A DNA stretch of 13,492 bases from an uncultured Pseudomonadota bacterium. Lineage in GTDB: Bacteria > Pseudomonadota > Gammaproteobacteria > Burkholderiales > Rhodocyclaceae. Below the pieces are notes generated by a model. The model ran no database searches. It saw only the letters and a program-made list of their open reading frames with translations, and was not told the DNA's origin. The number at the start of each line of letters is the position of its first letter. Position 1 is the stretch's first letter. This document shows, in pieces, positions 6,636-13,066 of the stretch. The stretch spans positions 1 to 13,492 of the forward strand of contig CAJAHZ010000198.1 of the NCBI GenBank assembly GCA_903939665.1, written 5' to 3'. Made by a program: the position numbers and the translations under genes.

Positions 6636-7703
6636 TCAGTGCGGGAACGGCCACAAACGCAATTTCTGCTTGCCAATCTGCCACAACCTCGCCAGGCCAT
6701 GCGGTTCCACGATCAGAAAGAAGATGATCAGGCCACCGAAGACGACCAACTGCAGGTTGGAACTGATGCTTGGCGGGAAAATGCCGTGCAACCATTCCTG
6801 CACCATCACGTCCAGCGCAATCGGCAACAAGACGATGAACGCCGCGCCGAGGAAAGCCCCGACAATTGAGCCAACGCCGCCGATGATAATCATGAACAGT
6901 ATCTTGAATGACAAATCAAGGTTGAAGCCCTCCGGTTCGACCGTGCCGATGTAGGCGTAGGCATATAGCGCCCCCGCCACGCCACAGTAGAACGAGCTGA
7001 CAGCGAAGGCAAGCAGCTTGGTGTGCATGATGCGGATGCCGATCACCTCGGCCGCGACATCCATGTCGCGCACGGCCATCCAGGCCCGACCAATCGAGCT
7101 GCGAACCATGTTCTTGGCCGCCAGCGCAAGCAGGACAACGATGGAGAGCACCAGCAGGTACTTGGACTCGGCGGTCACGAACTTATAGCCGAAGATCTGC
7201 ATCTCCTGCGCGGTGATGACGCCCGAAGACGAATAGTTCGAAAACCAGCCGAACTTGGTCAACGCCCAGACAATGAAGAACTGCGCGGCCAGCGTCGCCA
7301 CCGCAAGGTAAAACCCCTTGATGCGCAAACTGGGCAAGCCGAACGCGATCCCCACCACCGCCGCAGACAGTCCGCCGCAAACAAAAGCAATCAGGATCGG
7401 CATACCATCGACGCGCAACATGAAGTTATAGCTGGCAAACGCACCAACGGCCATGAACGCTGCCGATCCGAGCGACAACTGTCCGGCGTAGCCAGTCAGG
7501 ATATTCAGGCCGAGGGCGGCCAGCGAAAAAATCAGGAAAGGAATCAGGATCGCCTTGATCCAGTACTCGTTGAACAGCATTGGCACGGCAACAAAAGCGA
7601 CGGCCAGAATCAACAGCACGCCGATGCGATCCTGCGTAATCGGGAAGATTTGCTGGTCGGCAAGGTAAGTTGTTTTGAACTGCCCGGCTTCACGGTAAAA
7701 CAT
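6636..7703 (-). CDS. livM: Liv-type ABC transporter permease, LivM-like
   Basis: The 355-residue protein is strongly hydrophobic, with about nine to ten membrane segments beginning near residue 27. It carries the LivM/LivH family block LNILTGYAGQLSLGSAAFMAVGA (about 66-88) and the cytoplasmic coupling loop GRAWMAVRDMDVAAEVIGI that contacts the ATPases. A roughly 25-residue soluble N-terminus precedes the first segment. ATG 7703 is preferred over ATG 7718 because GAGGAG (complement of 7711-7716) lies seven bases upstream and overlaps the livH stop. The gap to livH is 11 bases, consistent with translational coupling. It forms the inner-membrane channel with LivH. Confidence 0.94.
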   Translation of the reverse strand: MFYREAGQFKTTYLADQQIFPITQDRIGVLLILAVAFVAVPMLFNEYWIKAILIPFLIFSLAALGLNILTGYAGQLSLGSAAFMAVGAFASYNFMLRVDGMPILIAFVCGGLSAAVVGIAFGLPSLRIKGFYLAVATLAAQFFIVWALTKFGWFSNYSSSGVITAQEMQIFGYKFVTAESKYLLVLSIVVLLALAAKNMVRSSIGRAWMAVRDMDVAAEVIGIRIMHTKLLAFAVSSFYCGVAGALYAYAYIGTVEPEGFNLDLSFKILFMIIIGGVGSIVGAFLGAAFIVLLPIALDVMVQEWLHGIFPPSISSNLQLVVFGGLIIFFLIVEPHGLARLWQIGKQKLRLWPFPH

Positions 7704-7714
7704 TGATCTTCTCC

Positions 7715-8608
7715 TCAAACGCGGTCGATATGCTTCTCACCGAACAGCCCCTCGGGGCGGACCAGCAGGAAAGCGAGCGCCATCACGTACGGAAACCACG
7801 AATCGATGCCGCCGCCGACGTACTCGCCGAGATAAACCTCAGCCAGCTTTTCTGTCGAACCAATGATCAGACCGCCGACAATGGCGCCGGGAATCGAGGT
7901 AAATCCGCCCAGAATGAGCACCGGCAGCGCCTTCAGCGCGGTAAAGGTAAGCGAAAAGGAGACGCCGTTGCGCGCGCCCCAGATCAGCCCGGCAACCAGC
8001 GCGACAAAACCGGCCACGGCCCACACGATACGCCAGATCTGCTGCAGCGGAATACCGATCGACAGCGCGGCCTGGTGGTCGTCGGCGACGGCGCGCAGCG
8101 CACGGCCAATGCGGGTGTATTGGAAAAATAAAGCGAGCAGGGTCACCAGCAGCGCGGCGACGCCGGCACCGAACAGATCGAACTTGGAAACGCTGATGTT
8201 GGCGGTCTCCATCAACCATTCGATCGGCTCATCCTGGATGCCCAACTCAAGGCCGCGCACGTTGGCGCCCCAGGCGCCCTGCGCCAGACCTTCGATAACA
8301 TAGGTCAGGCCGATGGTCGCCATGAACAGCGTGATCGGCGGCTGATTGACCAGCGGTCGCAGCACGATGCGCTCGGTGAGGATGCCGAGTACGACCATTA
8401 CGCCAAAGGCGATCAGCAGCGCCAGCCAGAACGGCACGCCCAACTCCTGAAAACCGACAAAGGTAAGCGCCGCCGCAAACACCATCGCCCCCTGGGCAAA
8501 ATTGAAGACGCCGGACGCCTTGTAGATCAGCACAAAACCAAGCGCCACGAAGGAGTACATCACCCCCGAAAGCAAACCGCCGATCAGTACCTCAAAAAAG
8601 AATTGCAT
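7715..8608 (-). CDS. livH: Liv-type ABC transporter permease, LivH-like
   Basis: The 297-residue protein has the LivH layout: an immediate first membrane segment (MQFFFEVLIGGLLSGVMYS), the block LGFVLIYKASGVFNFAQGAM, and the ATPase-coupling loop GRALRAVADDHQAALSIGI in the second half. Length and about eight predicted membrane segments fit the family. ATG 8608 is chosen because AAGGAGG (8616-8622) lies seven bases upstream; the open frame extends to 8764 but that extension lies inside livG. It follows livG by 19 bases. Confidence 0.95.
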   Translation of the reverse strand: MQFFFEVLIGGLLSGVMYSFVALGFVLIYKASGVFNFAQGAMVFAAALTFVGFQELGVPFWLALLIAFGVMVVLGILTERIVLRPLVNQPPITLFMATIGLTYVIEGLAQGAWGANVRGLELGIQDEPIEWLMETANISVSKFDLFGAGVAALLVTLLALFFQYTRIGRALRAVADDHQAALSIGIPLQQIWRIVWAVAGFVALVAGLIWGARNGVSFSLTFTALKALPVLILGGFTSIPGAIVGGLIIGSTEKLAEVYLGEYVGGGIDSWFPYVMALAFLLVRPEGLFGEKHIDRV

Positions 8609-8627
8609 ACCCCTGCCTCCTTTATCC

Positions 8628-9413
8628 TCAGTGCGCCACGCCAAGATAGGCGGCAATGACTTCCTGATTGTTGCGCACTTCGTCCGGCGTGCCGTCGCCG
8701 ATCTTCTTGCCGTAATCGAGCACCACCACGCGATCAGAAATATCCATGACCACACCCATATCATGCTCGATCAGCACGATCGTCGTCCCGAACTGGTCGT
8801 TCACATCGAGAATGAAGCGGCACATGTCCTGCTTCTCCTCGACGTTCATCCCGGCCATCGGCTCATCAAGAAGCAGCATCGACGGCTCGGCGGCGAGGGC
8901 GCGGGCGAGTTCGACACGCTTTTGCAAGCCATAGGGCAGACGGCCGACCGGCGTCTTGCGGATATGCTGAATCTCGAGGAAGTCGATCACTTCCTCGACC
9001 TTCTTCCGATGCTCGACCTCCTCGCGTCCGGCACGTCCGATGCGGATCGCCTGCTCGAGGAAGTTGGCCTTCATCTTGGTGATGCGACCGGTCATCACGT
9101 TGTCGAGCACCGTCATTCCCTTGAACAGGGCGATATTCTGAAAGGTGCGGGCGATGCCCTGCATCGCGGCCATGTGAGGCTCCATCTTGCGCCGCTCCTC
9201 GCCGCGAAAGTTGATGCGGCCCTCCTGCGGATGATAGACACCGTTGATGACATTGAGCATCGAACTCTTGCCGGCGCCATTCGGGCCGATAATGGCGCGC
9301 ACCTCATGCTCGCGAACATCGAACGAGATATTGGTCAGCGCCTTCACGCCCCCGAAACGCAGCGAGATGTTCTGCAGGTCGAGAATGACTTCGCCGATTT
9401 TTCTTCCACTCAT
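8628..9413 (-). CDS. livG: Liv-type ABC transporter ATPase, LivG-like
   Basis: The 261-residue ATPase has Walker A GPNGAGKSS (43-51), Q-loop Q92 in ARTFQNI, the LivG-type variant signature LPYGLQKR (159-166) in place of LSGGQ, Walker B MLLLDEP (179-185) and switch histidine H217 in IEHDM. These are the normal LivG features, so it should be an active partner of LivF. ATG 9413 is preferred: AGGA lies six bases upstream and the length fits E. coli LivG (255 aa). A TTG at 9464 would add 17 residues and overlap the ligase gene by 20 bases. The gap from the ligase stop is 31 bases. Confidence 0.94.
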   Translation of the reverse strand: MSGRKIGEVILDLQNISLRFGGVKALTNISFDVREHEVRAIIGPNGAGKSSMLNVINGVYHPQEGRINFRGEERRKMEPHMAAMQGIARTFQNIALFKGMTVLDNVMTGRITKMKANFLEQAIRIGRAGREEVEHRKKVEEVIDFLEIQHIRKTPVGRLPYGLQKRVELARALAAEPSMLLLDEPMAGMNVEEKQDMCRFILDVNDQFGTTIVLIEHDMGVVMDISDRVVVLDYGKKIGDGTPDEVRNNQEVIAAYLGVAH

Positions 9414-9444
9414 CTTGATTCCTGCGCTGTCGAAAGATTGAAAG

Positions 9445-11403
9445 TCATGCAGCGTGACGGACAACCGGATAGGTTTTTACGTCACGTATCTGCAGATCGG
9501 CAGCGACCTTGCCGGTGCGACCATCTTCGAACCTGACCTGCGTTTCAATGAACTGACTGGTTTTTCCAGAATACAGCGCATCGACCAGCACGGCGTACTT
9601 CTCGGCGACAAAGCTGCGGCGCACCTTGCGCGTACGCGTCAATTCGTCATCGTCGGGATCAAGCTCCTTGTGCAGAATCAGGAAGCGATGGATCTGCGAA
9701 TCAGCAAGCATGCCCTCGCCGACCAAGCCCGCATTCACCTGTTCGATGCACTCCTGAATCAGCCCATAGACCTCCTGCCGGGAGGCCAGATCAGCGTAAC
9801 CCGAATAGGCGATGCCACGCCGTTCGGCCCAGTTGCCGACAGCGCCGATATCAATGTTGATGAAGGCGCAAACCATGTCGCGCCGATCGCCAAAGACAAC
9901 GGCTTCCTTAATGTACTGAAAAAACTTTAACTTGTTCTCGATATAGTTGGGGGCATACATTGCGCCGTTGGACAATTTGCCAACGTCCTTGGCCCGATCG
10001 ATGATTTTCAGATGGCCTTCGTCATCGAACAGGCCCGCGTCGCCGGTCATGAAATAACCGTCCGCGTTGATCGACTCGGCAGTCGCTTCGGGCCGCTTGT
10101 AATACTCCTTGAGCAGCATCGGCCCCTTGACCAGAATCTCGCCATTGTCGGCAATCTTCACCTCGACGCCGGGTGCCGGCTTGCCGACGCTATCAAACTT
10201 GACCTGGCCATCCGGCTGCAGGCAAACATAAGCGCAGGTCTCAGTCTGTCCGTAAAGCTGCTTTAGATTAATGCCGATCGAGCGATAGAAGCGGAAGAGA
10301 TCCGGGCCGATCGCCGCCCCCGCCGTGTAGGCCACACGAACCCGACTCAGACCGAGCACATTCTTCAACGGGCCAAAAACAAAAAAATTGCCCAGCAGGT
10401 AGAGCAGTCGATCGCTGAACGCCACCGGCTTGCCGTCGAGTATCTCGGCACCGCTGCGCCGCGCCACGGCCATAAAGAAATGAAACATTTTCTGCTTGAT
10501 TGCACTCGCGTCCTCCATGCGAATCATCACCTGCGTCAGCAGGTTCTCGAAAACACGCGGCGGCGCAAAATAATAGGTCGGCCCGATCTCGCGCAGATCG
10601 GTCATCACCGTCTCGCCTGACTCCGGGCAGTTGATCGCAAAACCGGCGACCATCGCCTGTGCAAAGGAGAACAGATGATCGCCCACCCAAGCCATCGGCA
10701 AATAAGAAAGAATATCTTCATTGGCGGTCAGGCCGTCAAATGCGATGCCGCCACGCGCCGCACTGATGAAAGCTTTGTGCGTCAGGCAAACACCCTTCGG
10801 CTTGCCCGTCGTACCCGAGGTGTACAACATGACACTGACGTCGTCGCAGGTGCCCAGCGCAACTTCGCCGTCAAGAAAGTCTGGGTGATTCTGATTGTGA
10901 ATCCGCCCCATTGCCATCAACGCTTCGACATCGTGAATGAAGGGCTGGTTATAGTGGCGCATGCCGCGCGGATCGTCATAGACAAGGTGCTCAAGCTCCG
11001 GCATCTGCCCCTTCAACTCGAGCAGTTTATCGACTTGCTCCTGATCCTCGACCAGCGCGAAACGGATGCCGGCGTCCTGCAGCACGAACAGCATTTCATT
11101 AGCGACGGCATCCTGATAAAGCGGCACCGGCACACCGCCAAGGCACTGCACGGCAGCCATCGTCATATAAAGCCGGGGACGGTTATCGCCAATAATCGCC
11201 AGATTGTCGCCGCGCTTGAAGCCCATCCCGGCAAGGCCGCAGGCCAGTGCCCGAACCTGTTCGGCAACCTCGCTCCAGGTCCACGATTGCCAGATACCGA
11301 GATGCTTTTCGCGCATCGCGGTTTTGTCGCCGCGCACCTGCCCATGGTAAAACAGCAGACGAGGAAAAGTATCCCCTGCTCTGGAAGAAGCCATCTCCGG
11401 CAT
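9445..11403 (-). CDS. Long-chain-type acyl-CoA synthetase (AMP-forming ligase), first gene of the liv operon
   Basis: The 652-residue protein is a complete adenylate-forming enzyme. The ATP loop YTSGTTGKPKGV is at 194-205, YGQTET at 384-389, TGD at 453-455, the hinge region KIIDRAKD at 466-473, and K593 in LTRTRKVRR is placed like the C-terminal lysine of the adenylation half-reaction. Length and the motif spacing suit the long-chain acyl-CoA synthetase branch more than benzoate- or phenylacetate-CoA ligases. Reaction: carboxylate + ATP + CoA to acyl-CoA + AMP + PPi in the cytoplasm. ATG 11403 is preferred: GGAGGG lies five bases upstream; the frame extends to 11445 without a better ribosome site. 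As first gene of the importer operon it probably traps the imported acid as its CoA ester. The chain length or aromatic nature of the substrate is not decided by sequence. Confidence 0.93.
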   Translation of the reverse strand: MPEMASSRAGDTFPRLLFYHGQVRGDKTAMREKHLGIWQSWTWSEVAEQVRALACGLAGMGFKRGDNLAIIGDNRPRLYMTMAAVQCLGGVPVPLYQDAVANEMLFVLQDAGIRFALVEDQEQVDKLLELKGQMPELEHLVYDDPRGMRHYNQPFIHDVEALMAMGRIHNQNHPDFLDGEVALGTCDDVSVMLYTSGTTGKPKGVCLTHKAFISAARGGIAFDGLTANEDILSYLPMAWVGDHLFSFAQAMVAGFAINCPESGETVMTDLREIGPTYYFAPPRVFENLLTQVMIRMEDASAIKQKMFHFFMAVARRSGAEILDGKPVAFSDRLLYLLGNFFVFGPLKNVLGLSRVRVAYTAGAAIGPDLFRFYRSIGINLKQLYGQTETCAYVCLQPDGQVKFDSVGKPAPGVEVKIADNGEILVKGPMLLKEYYKRPEATAESINADGYFMTGDAGLFDDEGHLKIIDRAKDVGKLSNGAMYAPNYIENKLKFFQYIKEAVVFGDRRDMVCAFINIDIGAVGNWAERRGIAYSGYADLASRQEVYGLIQECIEQVNAGLVGEGMLADSQIHRFLILHKELDPDDDELTRTRKVRRSFVAEKYAVLVDALYSGKTSQFIETQVRFEDGRTGKVAADLQIRDVKTYPVVRHAA

Positions 11404-11435
11404 TTTGTCCCTCCGGGTTACAAACAATCGCACGG

Positions 11436-11453
11436 CTGTCATCAAAGTGACAG
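11436..11453. promoter_or_regulatory. Inverted repeat CTGTCA-N6-TGACAG upstream of the ligase operon
   Basis: The two 6-bp arms are perfect and centred about 42 bases upstream of the ligase ATG, in the leader or promoter zone. The geometry (18 bp) fits a dimeric repressor operator; a small RNA stem is the alternative. No regulator gene for it is recognised in the window. Confidence 0.45.
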
Positions 11454-11476
11454 ATCATTATTTATCGTCATGAACC

Positions 11477-11494
11477 GCTAGTGATACTAGTGAT
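11477..11494. repeat. Tandem 9-bp repeat in the ligase upstream region
   Basis: GCTAGTGAT is followed directly by ACTAGTGAT, 8 of 9 bases identical. The junction also makes the palindromic CTAGT-GAT-ACTAG (11478-11490). It lies about 75-90 bases upstream of the ligase ATG, where a regulator site would be expected. A TAGAAT box on the minus strand (complement of 11497-11502) is a possible -10, but without a good -35. Confidence 0.4.
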
Positions 11495-11601
11495 GATTCT
11501 AATCGCTATTCGACAACTTCAATTGCGCACCGCAACATCGGCAGCGACCACCGCCAAACTCGCGATAGCACCACGCCAACTATTCAGCTTACTCTCATAC
11601 T

Positions 11602-11651
11602 TTTAGTCTAAGGTGCGTGGCGAACTATAATTGCCGGTTACCTGACAATTA
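11602..11651 (+). promoter_or_regulatory. Candidate promoter with overlapping inverted repeat for the 11.7-kb gene
   Basis: TATAAT at 11626-11631 is a perfect sigma-70 -10 box, with a poor -35 (TTTAGT, 11602-11607) at 18-base spacing. An inverted repeat TAATTG-N12-CAATTA (11628-11633 and 11646-11651) overlaps the -10 and the expected start point, a classic place for a repressor operator. The next gene on the strand starts 120 bases or less downstream. Confidence 0.4.
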
Positions 11652-11771
11652 GCAAAAAAGACTGGCTTTGCCCCAGATGTTGCTGGCAAGACAATGTCGC
11701 CAAGCGCAAGCAACACTGGACAAAGCCCGATGAATGGTGAGAATAGGGCCAGGAAAATTCACGAAGGCATC

Positions 11772-12332
11772 ATGGACCACCTGATCAAGGACACGGCAAC
11801 TCTGGAGCTCTACGCCTGGCTGGACGCGGATGCCGATTTGCCCGGCTGGGACATTCTGACCGGCAACCCTTTTGGCGCCTCATTGCCCGAAGACCAGTTC
11901 ACGACCGTTCAGAATTACTTTGCCGAATACCATCTCGAATATTTCCGCCAGCGGCTTTACAACCATTTTCCCAGCCGCCTGCACTCCCTGCTGCTGTTCG
12001 CCACAAAAGTTGATGCCGAAACCTTTCGCAGCAAGCATCCTGCCCGCGTTTTCGGAAAACAGCTGACCCGGGCGCGCAGCACAGGAGCCTACACCTGCTC
12101 CTTCCACGATTCCAGTTGGCTCGACTACCTGCGACTGCCACACAATCTGAGTCTGGCAACACTGGATGAGGTCGCCAATTATTACTGGAAAGGCACGCTG
12201 GTCGAAGAAGCCGGACTCAGATTCCTCAATGAACGCTGGCGGGACCCCCCGGTCATTGAAGCCCTTTTTCAGGGCTCGCTCGAGCCCGTTGTGCGCAGCT
12301 CCCGCAACGCCTGGCTACCTGGGTTCGCCTGA
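11772..12332 (+). CDS. Uncharacterised 186-residue protein
   Basis: I do not recognise this protein with confidence. It is soluble, without signal peptide or membrane segment. It is rich in aromatic and charged residues: YFAEYHLEYFRQRLYNHFPSRLHSLLLFAT (a helix then a strand, about 49-78), YTCSFHDSSWLDYLRLP (107-123), then NYYWKGTLVEE (136-146) and PPVIEALFQGSLEPV (159-173). The order 'PSR...LFA', a D/S/W segment and a final 'YW-x-G ... E-x-L-x-x-G' recalls unnamed ADP-ribosyltransferase-like domains, but this is a weak resemblance. ATG 11772 is preferred (GAAGG just upstream, and the protein-like part starts there); ATG 11694 and 11730 in the same frame are alternatives. It is divergent from the ligase operon and has no partner on either side. 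Confidence 0.7.
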   Translation: MDHLIKDTATLELYAWLDADADLPGWDILTGNPFGASLPEDQFTTVQNYFAEYHLEYFRQRLYNHFPSRLHSLLLFATKVDAETFRSKHPARVFGKQLTRARSTGAYTCSFHDSSWLDYLRLPHNLSLATLDEVANYYWKGTLVEEAGLRFLNERWRDPPVIEALFQGSLEPVVRSSRNAWLPGFA

Positions 12333-12472
12333 CCTCGACAGGAAGAGCGGGCTCGCGTCAGTCCACTTGCCGCAGCATCACTGCCGGCGCATCGTTTTTT
12401 CGGGTATCCGGAGCCATAGGCCCCCGCAGGGATTAACCGGTGGACGGACTGGATTGATCAGAGCGAATCGAA

Positions 12473-12504
12473 TTGCACAGTCATGGCGGCAATTTATTGT
12501 GCAA
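12473..12504. repeat. Inverted repeat TTGCACA-N18-TGTGCAA
   Basis: Two perfect 7-bp arms at 12473-12479 and 12498-12504 are separated by 18 bases. It lies about 140 bases after the unknown gene. It could form a loose hairpin or be a protein site; no T-run follows, so it is not a standard terminator. Confidence 0.4.
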
Positions 12505-12584
12505 CGCAAAAACATACCGTCAATTCCGGCTTAGGAATTTACGACCTCACCGGCAGCCACCGACCCATAAGAGCCGGCCAGCTT

Positions 12585-12739
12585 TCTCCAGAGCGGCCAT
12601 TCCGCTAAACTCAGCTTTTGTGAAACGAACTTCTACAAAGCGGCCGTTGGTGGCCTCACCCTGCCGGCCATCAAGAGTCACTCAGGAAATCGCTCCATAG
12701 CCGCCGTTCAATTCAATGCTCGCTCCAAACCGGCCATTC
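12585..12739. repeat. Four degenerate copies of a GGCC-centred repeat
   Basis: A motif close to CTCCAAAGCGGCCATTC recurs at about 12586, 12633, 12693 and 12723, all in the same direction. The last two copies match at 18 of 22 bases (12691-12712 and 12721-12742) with a 30-base period. Two more GCCGGCCA cores lie at 12573-12580 and 12663-12670. Copies are too unequal in spacing and too diverged for a CRISPR array. Confidence 0.5.
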
Positions 12740-12803
12740 AATCTGAGCCGCCGACTTTTTCCGCCTGAACCTCTGTTGTGAGCGTTTGCGGTCAGCGAGT
12801 GCA

Positions 12804-12825
12804 ATATAAATTATTGGCTTTATAT
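12804..12825. repeat. AT-rich inverted repeat ATATAAA-N8-TTTATAT
   Basis: Two perfect 7-bp arms (12804-12810, 12819-12825) flank an 8-base spacer in otherwise GC-richer DNA. A GC stem CCCGC-N6-GCGGG follows at 12834-12849. Both lie about 220-260 bases upstream of the WYL-type regulator gene and could be protein sites. Confidence 0.35.
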
Positions 12826-12891
12826 GGCCAGTTCCCGCCAGCAAGCGGGCTGCCGCCGAAAAACAAGGATTTAGCACCCCTATATTTCCCA

Positions 12892-13018
12892 GCGACATGC
12901 GTCGTCGCAGCGCAGTGGATAATGGCAAGTAACCCGATGCCTGAAGCACGGCTTCACCGCAACGGCATTGATAGGATGCATCACATTTACCATCCTGCGG
13001 CACGACGCATTACGTCGC
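12892..13018. repeat. Opposed CGACGCAT elements flanking the regulator upstream region
   Basis: The complement of 12892-12904 reads CGACGCATGTCGC, while 13003-13018 reads CGACGCATTACGTCGC; the two differ by a 3-base insertion and face opposite ways about 100 bases apart. The right-hand one is itself palindromic (CGACG-N5-CGTCG, 13003-13017). They bracket the inverted repeat at 12973-12996. Confidence 0.35.
12973..12996. promoter_or_regulatory. Inverted repeat AGGATG-N12-CATCCT upstream of the WYL-type regulator
   Basis: Perfect 6-bp arms with a 12-base spacer end 70 bases before the regulator ATG. The 24-bp geometry suits a dimeric winged-helix protein, so it is a candidate autoregulatory operator. 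A TATGAT at 13027-13032 is a possible -10 box just downstream, without a good -35. Confidence 0.4.
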
Positions 13019-13066
13019 ACCCCGGTTATGATGATAAGCAAATCGACACGACGGAGATCAGCGCAC

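Larger units (their letters stand above)
12333..13066. other. Gene-poor stretch of about 730 bases
   Basis: No reading frame here has protein-like composition with a ribosome site; the longest (12778-13173, plus) runs over the start of the regulator gene in another frame. The stretch holds a set of degenerate repeats (12585-12739), several short inverted repeats, and presumably the promoter of the regulator gene at 13067. No clear terminator was found after 12332. It resembles a decayed or recombination-prone junction. Confidence 0.6.

Noticed and set aside
8631..9536. 301-residue plus-strand frame opposite livG
   Set aside because: It lies antisense to clear ABC ATPase motifs; the His/Asp-rich product is typical of the complement of conserved coding DNA.
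10675..11481. 268-residue plus-strand frame opposite the acyl-CoA synthetase
   Set aside because: Antisense to the conserved adenylation domain and extends into the ligase promoter region; no ribosome site.
12585..12739. CRISPR array
   Set aside because: Repeat copies are short, diverged and unevenly spaced (47, 60, 30 bases), with no constant-length spacers and no cas genes nearby.
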